Shown here piece by piece: positions 8,132-15,299 of a stretch of DNA of 21,682 nucleotides. The translations under genes and the position numbers were made by a program. Position 1 is the stretch's first letter. Each line of letters starts with the position of its first letter. The notes beneath the pieces were generated by a model. The model was given only the letters and a program-made list of their open reading frames with translations. It was not told the DNA's origin and made no database searches. The stretch spans positions 1 to 21,682 of IMG/VR virus record IMGVR_UViG_3300032308_001439. One strand, written 5' to 3'. The stretch comes from a virus.

Positions 8132-8680
8132 ATTCATGTGCAGGGCTACCAGGGCCGCATAAGAAATCGCATGGCTCTGCTTGAACACAAATCCTCGGCT
8201 GCCGTCACCATCCCAAACAGATTCAAACACTTGGTCCCAGGGTTGATTTTGCAAGTGTGCCTTGCCAGGACGTATGATACTGATAAATGCTGCCATCCTA
8301 GGAATACTGTCGGGCCGCATTGATTTAAGCAACTCTGTGTAGTTGCCAATGTGCGCCAATTGACTAGCCCACTCTGGGTCAGTCCACAATCTGGACCATG
8401 GTGGATCCTGATCTAGAACTTGTGCATAATGCTCAGGACTTTGTATCAACTGATACACGGTCATGTTCAATAGATCTATTTTGAAGTAGCCCAGTTGTTC
8501 AGCTGTTTCATAGTCTATGGCCGCACAGGCATCAACAGGATCCACAGGTATATCTGTGACATACACTCCGCTGTTGTGACGTCGGGCCTGTCCTTGATGT
8601 AGTTGACGTGCCGGTGTGGCTTTGATCAACTTCAGTAACTGATCTCTATCGGCCAAGTCTATGTCAATGTCTGCACTCAT
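8102..8680 (-). CDS. Miniature DnaE-like protein (PolIII alpha palm/thumb remnants, 192 aa)
   Basis: Five short blocks match bacterial DNA polymerase III alpha (DnaE) in the same order. ADIDIDLADRD (3-13) matches the DFDVDF catalytic motif, with D6 and D8 at the E. coli D401/D403 positions. RHNSGVYV (34-41) matches KHAGGVVI. LGYFKIDLLNM (63-73) matches GLVKFDFLGL, with D69 at the D555 position. MRPDSIPRMAAFISIIRPG (121-139) matches the QPDCFEDMIALVALFRPG block. FKQSHAISYA (166-175) matches FNKSHSAAYA. DnaE is about 1,160 aa, and the PHP domain, most of the fingers, the clamp-binding motif and the OB fold are absent. The start is the ATG at 8680, sharing its A with the upstream stop (TAATG). 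A longer in-frame start at 8755 would overlap the zinc-finger gene by 76 bases. Whether it polymerises, binds primer-template or has another role is unknown. Confidence 0.8.
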   Translation of the reverse strand: MSADIDIDLADRDQLLKLIKATPARQLHQGQARRHNSGVYVTDIPVDPVDACAAIDYETAEQLGYFKIDLLNMTVYQLIQSPEHYAQVLDQDPPWSRLWTDPEWASQLAHIGNYTELLKSMRPDSIPRMAAFISIIRPGKAHLQNQPWDQVFESVWDGDGSRGFVFKQSHAISYAALVALHMNLTNTPNQGN

Positions 8681-9351
8681 TACCAACCTGCTTTCTGTAA
8701 CATTTCTCTCACATATTCCTGATCGGCCACATAGTCTCCAAACTTTTTCATCCACACTTCACTGTCTATGTAGGGCCATGTCATGGCGATCTGGCTGGCA
8801 TCCAGCTCGCCCAAGAATCGTTGTCCGCTTTCACAATTATACACTATCCAGGCGCTGATGCGACCTGTGGTCACAGCATAGACCATGGCATTGGTATTGC
8901 CGTAACGCAGGCAGTCTTCTGCAGGATTGCCTGTTTGCTCAGACCAATCTATAGCAAACTCCATGGCACGAGCCAAGGCATCATTCACATTCTCCACACG
9001 CAGGTAGTCTACCAGGTATTCGGTGTACATGGTATCTCGGCCCCAGTGATCAATCTTCTTGTTGTGTTTGAGCAACCATTCCATGAATCTGGCCGGATTC
9101 ACAGCCCGGGTATCCACACAGTATCTACCAAATTTCACAAAGGCACGATAGTACGGACTAGCCGCAAAGTCTTCAAAGGTTTTTAGTCGGGCACTGCCCT
9201 GTGACATTTCATAGAACTTCAAGTAGGCCTGCAGGCCCAGTTGTACTCCACGCTCGTCTTGTTCTTGGAATCGCCGTTTGGGCTCGCACATGTGTACGGC
9301 CAGGCTGGTTTCTTTGACAAAACTTCGTTTGCAATACCTGCATTCGTACAT
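8680..9351 (-). CDS. C2HC zinc-finger protein of unknown function (223 aa)
   Basis: The N-terminus reads CRYCKRSFVKETSLAVHMC, a C2H2-like zinc finger with ligands C4, C7, H20 and C22, so it is of the C2HC type. The remaining ~190 residues are mixed helix and strand with many Tyr and Trp and show no enzyme motif that I can name. Start and stop codons overlap neighbours by one base on both sides (TAATG at 9351 and at 8680). It is therefore translated together with the clamp-loader subunit upstream and the DnaE-like protein downstream. The context points to a nucleic-acid-binding partner in replication or late transcription. Similar zinc-finger genes occur in T4-like marine phages, from memory. 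Confidence 0.82.
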   Translation of the reverse strand: MYECRYCKRSFVKETSLAVHMCEPKRRFQEQDERGVQLGLQAYLKFYEMSQGSARLKTFEDFAASPYYRAFVKFGRYCVDTRAVNPARFMEWLLKHNKKIDHWGRDTMYTEYLVDYLRVENVNDALARAMEFAIDWSEQTGNPAEDCLRYGNTNAMVYAVTTGRISAWIVYNCESGQRFLGELDASQIAMTWPYIDSEVWMKKFGDYVADQEYVREMLQKAGW

Positions 9352-9791
9352 TACTTTTCACGACCCAGAGCTTTGACATAGGCATCTATGTCTTTTTTGG
9401 TATTGATTTCGGCCAGGACTTCTAGCTCGTCGTCTTTGAGATGCGGAAACAATTCTGACAGTTGTTTTTTAATGCTGCCTGCGCCGGGTTCTTTTTTCTT
9501 GGGAGCGATCCAGGTGTGACGTTGTGTGCCCATACCAGGGCTGACTGTGGTGGCACATAGCCATTGTAGTTTTGGATGTCGATTGATGGTAAAAAAATGT
9601 TTGTTGAGTCGTTCATTGGTTGCTATCAGATAAAACTCTTGCAGATCTCTGCCGCCTTGCACACTTGATCCATAGCGGATCATAAGGAAGTTGCTGAACT
9701 TTTTCTTTTCGTCGACAGTGAGGCCGTCATAAAACGTTCGATCCTTGCGATCAAACACAGCCATTTCGTTGTTGATACTGAGCTTGTCCAC
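9351..9791 (-). CDS. 62: Probable sliding-clamp loader small subunit, T4 gp62-like
   Basis: The 146-aa protein contains FYDGLTVDEKKKFSNFLMIRY, NKHFFTINRHPKLQWL and a C-terminal HLKDDELEVLAEI. I recognise these as a pattern of T4-like gp62 proteins from aquatic phages. In T4, gp62 works with the AAA+ gp44 to load the gp45 clamp; it has no ATPase motifs, and none are seen here. The start is GTG at 9791, overlapping the upstream stop as TAGTG. An open frame continues upstream to 9890, but that would overlap the previous gene by 100 bases. Neither gp44 nor a recognisable gp45 is in the window. The AAA+ protein at 13923-14942 is not an obvious gp44. The family call is from memory and moderately certain. 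Confidence 0.7.
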   Translation of the reverse strand: MDKLSINNEMAVFDRKDRTFYDGLTVDEKKKFSNFLMIRYGSSVQGGRDLQEFYLIATNERLNKHFFTINRHPKLQWLCATTVSPGMGTQRHTWIAPKKKEPGAGSIKKQLSELFPHLKDDELEVLAEINTKKDIDAYVKALGREK

Positions 9792-10291
9792 TACCAGGCC
9801 TTGTTGTAGTCTAATACTTCGCAGTTCCTGCTGATGTCTTTGACAAAATACACACACTCGGGTTTGGACTCTGTGCCCACTGGAACACACAACATCTGAC
9901 CATTCTTGAGTTTGGGCGCATACCAGGTGACCTCTTGATAAACATCAATAATCTCGATGTCCAGGAAACTGGGCCTAAAACTGCTGAGTGGATTGAACTG
10001 GAATGCTTTGAATCCTCTATCATTAATGGCTGTGAGTGGTAGGATTTCTAAATCGCCCAGGTCGGGTTCACCGATCAGGATCTGCCAATCCACCGGCATC
10101 CGGACTCGATGTTCGCCTATGCGTAACACCAAGGCCGGCGCTGTGAAACTTTCCAAGAAGATCAACGGTATGTAATGATAATCAGGATCAGCCGGATTTG
10201 AATTATCCAGGATGGCAAATCGCATGTCATCTACTTCTTCTGGCAGATGATCTAATTCAAATGGTGCATTGTCTAAAGTTAATATACGCAT
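9791..10291 (-). CDS. Conserved phage protein in replication block, unknown function (166 aa)
   Basis: Starts MRILTLDNAPFELDHLPEE. The protein is acidic and beta-strand-rich, with a hydrophobic segment YIPLIFLESFTAPALVLRI (about 38-56), then MPVDWQILIGEPDLGDLEILPL and SSFRPSF. It has no catalytic motif and no predicted membrane helix of full length. The ATG at 10291 lies six bases after a TATAAT box, so this start is favoured over an in-frame extension to 10414 that would run into the UvsW gene. Its stop overlaps the GTG of the clamp-loader gene. The position beside gp62 suggests a replication or clamp-related accessory role. I see no sequence similarity to T4 gp45 by eye. Confidence 0.78.
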   Translation of the reverse strand: MRILTLDNAPFELDHLPEEVDDMRFAILDNSNPADPDYHYIPLIFLESFTAPALVLRIGEHRVRMPVDWQILIGEPDLGDLEILPLTAINDRGFKAFQFNPLSSFRPSFLDIEIIDVYQEVTWYAPKLKNGQMLCVPVGTESKPECVYFVKDISRNCEVLDYNKAW

Positions 10292-10297
10292 GAATTT

Positions 10298-10325
10298 ATT
10301 ATAACAGATTTTGACACAAATGCAA
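10298..10325 (-). promoter_or_regulatory. Probable sigma70-type promoter (TTGCAT-16-TATAAT)
   Basis: On the minus strand TATAAT (10298-10303) is preceded, after 16 bases, by TTGCAT (10320-10325). The -10 box ends six bases before the ATG at 10291, again leaving no Shine-Dalgarno space. It would serve the four-gene coupled block 10291-8102. The -35 is weaker than at the other sites. Confidence 0.6.
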
Positions 10326-10328
10326 CCT

Positions 10329-11789
10329 TTACTTCCACGACAGTTTCTCCTGTGTGAATGGATAGTTGGCTTCCCGGTAAAAGGTCTTGCGCTTGGTAAG
10401 ATGACGTTTGGCAAATCTACAAGTACTGGTCACGTCCCAGATCTGTACATGATCCTTGTCTTCGGCCTTGCGGATACCACGTCCAATACTTTGTATCACT
10501 CGCACAAAACTCTTGCCAGGTTCCACAAGAACCAAATTGAAAATCCTAGGTATATTGATACCCACCGCAGCCACGCCATAGGTGGCCACAATGATCTTGC
10601 CTGTTGCATCAGCCACTTCATCATATTCATCCTGTCTCGCCTTGGCTTTGGTTGCGCCCGATACCATGACAGCATTGTCACCTAGCCGCTCTATGATGCC
10701 TTGCCCAGCGGCAATGCGATCTACCAACACAAGAGTGTTGCCGGTGAGATTGACCTGCCGGATCAAATCAGCAATGGTATCTAATCTGCCTGGTTCTTCC
10801 AACAGGTATTTTAGCTCGCTTTGATAATTGGTAAACTCTGCATGATCTTCCAACTGCACAATGTTCACGTGACATTGTGCCAACACGCCTTGGCTTTGTA
10901 GTTCGCTGGCACTGAGCTTGCCAATCACTGGACCAAGGCTACACTTGAGTGCCTGCGATTCAAATGGTTCCTTGGGTATGGTTCCTGTGAGTCCCCAGCG
11001 CAGGGGAATACGACTCATGACCCCTGTAAGCAAGGTTTTTAAGGCATCGGCCTTGGCCATGTGTACCTCATCCACAATCACGCACACCACATCTTGTAAA
11101 AACTCACCAATGGTAACATCACCTACTGAATTTTTTGTATTCTTCAGTAGGATGTTTAAACTTTGCCAGGTACAGATGGTGTGTGTGCGGCCCCATTCTT
11201 TGCGGTCGCCAAAATACACACCCACATCCTGTTGCATGTTGACGTAGTCTTTTTCTGTTTGTGTGACCAAGCTCTTGTTGGGCACAATCACAATGGTGCG
11301 ACCATATGGTGCCACAGCGTTGCTGAGTGCGGCTGTGATCACTGTTTTGCCAGCACCGGTGGCGATCTCTTGTATGCATTGTGGGTTGACCAAGAAATTG
11401 TTGATGATCTCCACCTGATAATCTCGCAACTGCATGGGCTGGCCTTCCAGGGGATGACCTGGGCCCCAGGCAATGTGACCAAATGTGTTTTCGTTTACTT
11501 GTTGGAATTCAAATGTGGTACTGTAGTCTCTTTGATCGTCCAAGTCAATATCGTAATTGAACTTTTCCAAGATAGGAATAATATCTGGCAGGAGATTTAT
11601 ATAAGTGCTACCGCCTAGCTGGAAATAACTGACCTTGCCGTCCCAACGGCCCAGTCTCACTGCTGGCAAGTATCTGGCGCCAGGCACATCATACTTGAAG
11701 GCATTCACTAGAGCACGTCTGGCATCTAGCTCAAGACCTTCTATCTTGATATTGACTTCGTCTTTTATAATGATTGTGGCTGTTCTCAT
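10329..11789 (-). CDS. uvsW: Superfamily 2 helicase, T4 UvsW family
   Basis: This 486-aa ATP-dependent helicase or branch-migration enzyme should act in recombination-dependent replication and fork repair, like T4 UvsW. The N-terminal region contains RLGRWDGKVSYF (45-56), typical of the UvsW DNA-binding domain. Motifs follow in order: Q-motif-like LRDYQ (121-125), Walker A ATGAGKT (143-149), DEVH box (240-243), TGT (268-270), VATYGVAAVGINIP (401-414) and QSIGRGIRK (433-441). The start used is ATG 11789, one base after the upstream stop. An in-frame extension of 20 residues from 11849 would overlap the previous gene. No good Shine-Dalgarno site is seen, so translation is probably coupled to the radical SAM gene. 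Confidence 0.93.
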   Translation of the reverse strand: MRTATIIIKDEVNIKIEGLELDARRALVNAFKYDVPGARYLPAVRLGRWDGKVSYFQLGGSTYINLLPDIIPILEKFNYDIDLDDQRDYSTTFEFQQVNENTFGHIAWGPGHPLEGQPMQLRDYQVEIINNFLVNPQCIQEIATGAGKTVITAALSNAVAPYGRTIVIVPNKSLVTQTEKDYVNMQQDVGVYFGDRKEWGRTHTICTWQSLNILLKNTKNSVGDVTIGEFLQDVVCVIVDEVHMAKADALKTLLTGVMSRIPLRWGLTGTIPKEPFESQALKCSLGPVIGKLSASELQSQGVLAQCHVNIVQLEDHAEFTNYQSELKYLLEEPGRLDTIADLIRQVNLTGNTLVLVDRIAAGQGIIERLGDNAVMVSGATKAKARQDEYDEVADATGKIIVATYGVAAVGINIPRIFNLVLVEPGKSFVRVIQSIGRGIRKAEDKDHVQIWDVTSTCRFAKRHLTKRKTFYREANYPFTQEKLSWK

Positions 11790-11790
11790 A

Positions 11791-13293
11791 CTAGTAGGGT
11801 TGAATTGGTATTTTTGACAAAGAAACATATTTACGCGGAGACTGAACAAATTTGGTCACCGCTTGTTCGTACAGTTGCATGGCCAACGCACCGTTCCACA
11901 ACGGCCATTTGTATTTCATGGCATGTTCCATGAGCTCTATGTGTCTACTTATTCTGGCCAAGAAATCATAGTTTGGATTTTGTGGATCGACCCAGGATCT
12001 TAAATTCATAGCACCCGTATGATCAGTCACAAATAGCCATTTGTTGTCTATGGCCATTTCTGCCAGTTTGGTTTCGGGCAGTATGCCTAAAATATTTAAG
12101 GTTTCTATACCTTGTATGGTCCCGTCGGCCACAAATCGTTGCCAGCGTGGAAACATGGTCAAGGTCTCAGCATGATCTTCCTTGGTTTCTGACACATATC
12201 CTGTAAACATCAAAAACAACACCCGTATTTGATTTGCGCTGAAATTTTCCAAATAGTATTCTGTGTCATCATTGGTAAATGGTTTTCCTAGTTCTTGGCG
12301 CACACGATCACTGCCAGATTCCAGTCCTACGAACAGCGTATCACAACCAGATTTCCTCAACATTTCAAAATGATCTCGAGGTGTTGTTGCACGCGATCTA
12401 ATTATATATTGACCCGACCATGATATAGGACGATCAAAATGATAGGCGGCCAGTGAGTTGCACATGTCATTGAAAGCTTTGAAACTGCCATTGATCAGAC
12501 TGTCGGCAAAATAATACCTGGTAATACCGTGTGTCTCATAGTGATGTATGATTTCCTTGGCTATGTTCTTTCCTGACCTGTAACGATATTTGGGACTAGT
12601 CTTGGCTACATCACAAAAGGTACAACTTCTTACACATCCTCTGCTGCCAATTATGGCCAACTCTTGTTGGTCCAAGGTACTGTAATTGTTTAAATTATAA
12701 TAGCTATAGTCTGGCCAAGGTTGCTTGTCCAAATCATCAATTTGTTTAAAACTGTAGTTGCCAATGCCTGGACCATGCCCTTGTTTCAAATACATAGGAA
12801 TGCTTTCTTCAGCCTCGCCGGTAATAAATTCATCAATTATGCCGGCGGCCTTGAAGTCTTCGGCGAAGGCCAATTGACTGTGACTGTTTGTTATATAGAC
12901 TAATCCTGCACCGCCTACGATTATTTTTGCCCGGCTGTGTTTTCGCAATTGCGGTAAAAATATTTGTCCAAAATTTTGTGCCAAATATGAAAACAAACTC
13001 ACAAACACATAATCAAACTGCGTTGAATGCAAATTTTGAAGATGTTGATCTATAAATTTGCCCAACAGGATTGTTTGATCCGATGAGAAGCTGGGACTGT
13101 GTTCATAAAACACATCATCAAAATATCCAGCAATCTTGTTCTGCTGTTTTAAAAATTGATCTAGCTCAAATTGCAAATCCACAACCATGCAATCATGCCC
13201 CTGGCTTGCACAAACAGCAGCAATAATTGCCCCTGACAAGCTGGGCCGAGATTTGTCCAGGGGTGGCAGATTATAGATTAAGGTTTTTATCAT
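11791..13293 (-). CDS. B12-binding-type radical SAM protein
   Basis: The 500-aa product has the two-domain layout of cobalamin-binding radical SAM enzymes. Residues 1-170 resemble a B12-binding Rossmann domain (LIYNLPPLDKSRPSLSGAIIAA at the start, VFVSLF near 97, IIVGGAGLVY near 124, ITGEAEESIP near 157). Residues 210 onward contain GSRGCVRSCTFC with the C220-x3-C224-x2-C227 cluster ligands. A GLESGSDRVRQELGK block follows near 320. The canonical DxHxxG cobalamin ligand motif is not seen, so B12 may be bound without the His ligand or not at all. The ATG at 13293 overlaps the previous gene by 23 bases. The substrate is unknown; modification of a sugar, lipid, nucleotide or peptide are all possible. 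The glycan genes nearby make a sugar-related role a reasonable guess, nothing more. Confidence 0.88.
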   Translation of the reverse strand: MIKTLIYNLPPLDKSRPSLSGAIIAAVCASQGHDCMVVDLQFELDQFLKQQNKIAGYFDDVFYEHSPSFSSDQTILLGKFIDQHLQNLHSTQFDYVFVSLFSYLAQNFGQIFLPQLRKHSRAKIIVGGAGLVYITNSHSQLAFAEDFKAAGIIDEFITGEAEESIPMYLKQGHGPGIGNYSFKQIDDLDKQPWPDYSYYNLNNYSTLDQQELAIIGSRGCVRSCTFCDVAKTSPKYRYRSGKNIAKEIIHHYETHGITRYYFADSLINGSFKAFNDMCNSLAAYHFDRPISWSGQYIIRSRATTPRDHFEMLRKSGCDTLFVGLESGSDRVRQELGKPFTNDDTEYYLENFSANQIRVLFLMFTGYVSETKEDHAETLTMFPRWQRFVADGTIQGIETLNILGILPETKLAEMAIDNKWLFVTDHTGAMNLRSWVDPQNPNYDFLARISRHIELMEHAMKYKWPLWNGALAMQLYEQAVTKFVQSPRKYVSLSKIPIQPY

Positions 13294-13822
13294 TGATAAT
13301 TTTTTTGATTGACTGAATTTTTTCAGTTACATATTCGTATTCAAACTTGCACTGCCCACTGCGAGCATGTGACTCAAAATCCAATTTTCTTTCGCGTTTG
13401 ATATATTTTTGTTCTATGATCCAGTCAAGCGCAGGTGCTGTAACGTCGAATTCCAACATGCCATTGGTAAACATACCCATAAGGCAAGGTCCAGTTTCAT
13501 TGTTTTCTTTATGTAGTGGCAAATCTCGAATCCATTCTGGCCCCATGCTTATGTTTTCAACTCTGATGTCCTTGATCAATAAATTTTTGTCTGAAACAAT
13601 GTTTTCAAACTCATCGACCATGGTGTCCCACTTACCATTGATACCGTTGGATTTTTTCAAGCCTTGCAATGAAATTCTGCTGTAATCGCACAGTGTAACA
13701 TCAAACTCTAGTACCTGTTGTTCTTGTATATATCCTTCGTAAATAATCTCTTGATTGTGTTTGATGGTTATAAATGGATACTCATTGCAAAAGTTACCCT
13801 GTAAAGTAAAACTTATTCTCAT
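13271..13822 (-). CDS. Probable beta-sandwich protein, unknown function (183 aa)
   Basis: Starts MRISFTLQGN. Alternating hydrophobic strands (ISFTL, FITIKHNQEIIYEG, VLEFDVTL, ISLQGL, LLIKDIRVENISM) suggest a beta-sandwich, possibly carbohydrate-binding. A WDTMVDEFENIV segment lies between them, and the C-terminal 40 residues are helical and basic. The strand order resembles that of the 160-aa protein at 15343-15825. The start is the ATG at 13822, seven bases after a TATAAT box. A GTG at 13870 is in frame but lies upstream of the promoter, inside the terminator hairpin. The gene overlaps the radical SAM gene by 23 bases and should be transcribed with it. Confidence 0.72.
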   Translation of the reverse strand: MRISFTLQGNFCNEYPFITIKHNQEIIYEGYIQEQQVLEFDVTLCDYSRISLQGLKKSNGINGKWDTMVDEFENIVSDKNLLIKDIRVENISMGPEWIRDLPLHKENNETGPCLMGMFTNGMLEFDVTAPALDWIIEQKYIKRERKLDFESHARSGQCKFEYEYVTEKIQSIKKIINDKNLNL

Positions 13823-13829
13823 AATATGG

Positions 13830-13858
13830 ATTATAAAGGATTCTGTCCAACAAGTCAA
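13830..13858 (-). promoter_or_regulatory. Sigma70-type promoter (TTGACT-17-TATAAT)
   Basis: On the minus strand TTGACT (13853-13858) is followed after exactly 17 bases by TATAAT (13830-13835). The -10 ends seven bases before the ATG at 13822, so transcription should begin at the start codon. The -35 box abuts and slightly overlaps the T-run of the terminator of the preceding AAA+ gene. Confidence 0.75.
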
Positions 13859-13883
13859 AAAAACAGGCACCTAAGTGCCTGTT
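13857..13883 (-). terminator. Rho-independent terminator after AAA+ gene
   Basis: On the minus strand the stem AACAGGCAC / GTGCCTGTT (13862-13883, four-base loop) is followed by seven T (13857-13863). It lies about 40 bases after the stop of the AAA+ gene. It separates that gene from the promoter of the next unit. Confidence 0.85.
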
Positions 13884-13890
13884 GTAAAAT

Positions 13891-13910
13891 GGACAGCGTT
13901 GCCGCTGTCC
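13891..13910 (-). other. Second perfect hairpin between AAA+ stop and terminator
   Basis: GGACAGCG / CGCTGTCC form a perfect eight-base-pair stem with a four-base loop. It lies 12 bases after the stop codon and seven bases before the terminator stem. It has no T-run, so it is more likely an mRNA 3'-end stabiliser or a helper of the terminator than a terminator itself. Confidence 0.7.
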
Positions 13911-13922
13911 AGGAGCTACCAA

Positions 13923-14942
13923 TTAACTATTCTTCATACATGTACTAGCAGCCAGGGCCTTCCAGTTGGTGTCACTGACCTTGGTCAAGTCCGCAATCTT
14001 CAAGGCCATACGCAAGCTCATCTCACGCAAGCGGTCCTTGTTCTCGTCCATGAAGTTCAGGATCTCTTCGCCCTTTTCCGGCGTAAACTCATAGTCATTG
14101 AACAGTTGTCCTTGGCGGAAGATCTGTTTGATACGCAAGAACTTGTCACGCATGGTGTTGAGTGTGAGATCCAGGAAGTGGCAACGACTCTGTAAGGCCT
14201 CTAAATGGTCCTTCATTTTCTTGCTGGTCAGGTTGTCAAACTTCAAATTGGTGATGAAAATACAGCCACCTTTGAAGTCAAAGCAATCAGGCACACCTTC
14301 TCTGCGCAACATGGCCGAGTCCGAGTTCCAGTAGATCCTACGTTTCTTGCCAGAGTCCAATGCGGCCTTGAGGATGTTCAAGCTCAAGTCATCTTGGAAC
14401 ACTGAGTCACAGTCGTCAAACACCAGGACATTGTTGGGATCACTGTGTTTGTACAATGTGCAGTAGAGACCAATGGGAGTCATGGCACCTTTGATCACTT
14501 CATACTTGATCTTTCTACCAGTGATGCGTTCAAACAGGCCAGACTTCTCCAGTTCATACTCTACACCATAGCTCTTGCCCACGCCAGGAGGGCCTACTAC
14601 GATCATGGCTCGCACATCACCTGCTATGGTAGCACGGGTCATTTCTTGCAGGATTTCAAATCGCTGGCCAATACGGTCCATGACTTCGTCGTCGGTCTCC
14701 ACTGGGGCCTGAGCAGTCGCAGGGCGATCAGTGATCACTGACTCGGTAGTAAACTCTACATCTTCGATCGTGTTTACTTTGATGCGAACTATTTCTGGTA
14801 CTTCGGGTCCAAAAAATCCATCTGCTTTCACGGTAACATAGCCTCCTTTGGCACCAGTTTGAAAACCCTTGACCAAATTAAAGATCATACCGTTCACGGG
14901 TTGATTGCGATACGATCCGTTTTTGACGAGAATAGTTGACAT
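13923..14942 (-). CDS. AAA+ ATPase of unknown role (339 aa)
   Basis: Residues 1-100 form an N-terminal domain with beta character. The AAA+ core follows: Walker A GPPGVGKS (117-124), Walker B VLVFDDCDSV (172-181) and a sensor-1-like IFITNLKF (228-235) with Asn 232. Arginines at 253 and near 304-311 are candidate arginine-finger or sensor-2 residues. Proteins of this type are common in T4-like aquatic phages as 'AAA ATPase'. The order and N-domain do not look like the clamp loader gp44. A strong AAGGAG (14951-14956) stands eight bases before the ATG. A consensus promoter upstream and a terminator downstream make it a single-gene transcription unit that should be highly expressed early. Confidence 0.9.
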   Translation of the reverse strand: MSTILVKNGSYRNQPVNGMIFNLVKGFQTGAKGGYVTVKADGFFGPEVPEIVRIKVNTIEDVEFTTESVITDRPATAQAPVETDDEVMDRIGQRFEILQEMTRATIAGDVRAMIVVGPPGVGKSYGVEYELEKSGLFERITGRKIKYEVIKGAMTPIGLYCTLYKHSDPNNVLVFDDCDSVFQDDLSLNILKAALDSGKKRRIYWNSDSAMLRREGVPDCFDFKGGCIFITNLKFDNLTSKKMKDHLEALQSRCHFLDLTLNTMRDKFLRIKQIFRQGQLFNDYEFTPEKGEEILNFMDENKDRLREMSLRMALKIADLTKVSDTNWKALAASTCMKNS

Positions 14943-14978
14943 ACTTCGAGCTCCTTCTTTGATTGTTTTAATAATACT

Positions 14979-15007
14979 ATTATAGCAAATCGGTTATTTC
15001 TTGTCAA
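14979..15007 (-). promoter_or_regulatory. Perfect consensus sigma70 promoter (TTGACA-17-TATAAT)
   Basis: On the minus strand TTGACA (15002-15007) and TATAAT (14979-14984) are separated by exactly 17 bases, the ideal arrangement. The -35 lies within the last codons of the 74-aa membrane protein gene (stop at 14994-14996). The leader to the AAA+ ATG is about 30 bases and contains an AAGGAG site. Confidence 0.9.
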
Positions 15008-15218
15008 CCATGCGTTTCAGCGAGTCTTCATACTGTATTTGTGCTAGGAAAACGGTGTAGATAAGAAAAACGCAAGACGTAATACCCAACCCAATCACAA
15101 TCATGGGAACCATGTTGGCTGTGACGACTGTGCTTAAAAAATGGAAAAATGCGGTAACTGCCACAACAATGGCCATCATGCCTGCGGTCATTGCTACTGC
15201 TCTTAAATGTTGATTCAT
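14994..15218 (-). CDS. Small two-helix membrane protein (74 aa)
   Basis: Two hydrophobic stretches are evident, at about residues 8-30 (AMTAGMMAIVVAVTAFFHFL) and 38-60 (MIVIGLGITSCVFLIYTVFL). They are followed by a charged tail ending MVDKK. This fits a small inner-membrane protein with two helices. The function is unknown; membrane remodelling, holin-like or host-takeover roles cannot be told apart. The start at 15218 follows an AAAGG-like site and the promoter at 15267-15295. The last codons encode the -35 box of the AAA+ gene promoter. Confidence 0.8.
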   Translation of the reverse strand: MNQHLRAVAMTAGMMAIVVAVTAFFHFLSTVVTANMVPMIVIGLGITSCVFLIYTVFLAQIQYEDSLKRMVDKK

Positions 15219-15266
15219 AAGGTGCCTTTCTTGAAAAGTGTTGTCTAAAAACTACATTATGTTACT

Positions 15267-15295
15267 ATTATACGAAATGATTTCTTTTTGGTCAA
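15267..15295 (-). promoter_or_regulatory. Sigma70-type promoter (TTGACC-17-TATAAT)
   Basis: On the minus strand TTGACC (15290-15295) is 17 bases from TATAAT (15267-15272). The bases around the -10 (TATAATAGTA) are the same as in the promoter at 14979-15007, suggesting a duplicated or selected promoter type. It stands immediately after the terminator at 15300-15327 and about 48 bases before the 74-aa gene. Confidence 0.85.
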
Positions 15296-15299
15296 CCAT

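Noticed and set aside
8681-8755. Longer start for the DnaE-like gene
   Set aside because: It would overlap the zinc-finger gene by 76 bases; the ATG at 8680 forms a TAATG junction and starts just before the catalytic DIDID motif.
11163-11618. Plus-strand open frame of 151 codons opposite uvsW
   Set aside because: It is antisense to the helicase motifs, with shadow-like composition and no start signals.
11790-11849. Longer start for the UvsW gene
   Set aside because: It overlaps the radical SAM gene, while the ATG at 11789 lies one base after that gene's stop and gives the expected N-terminus.
13769-13776. Plus-strand TATAAATG resembling a late promoter
   Set aside because: It lies inside the 183-aa gene and no plus-strand gene follows it.
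13923-14942. AAA+ protein as the clamp-loader large subunit (gp44)
   Set aside because: It has Walker motifs but an extra N-terminal domain and no recognisable clamp-loader signatures, and it is far from the gp62-like gene with its own promoter and terminator.
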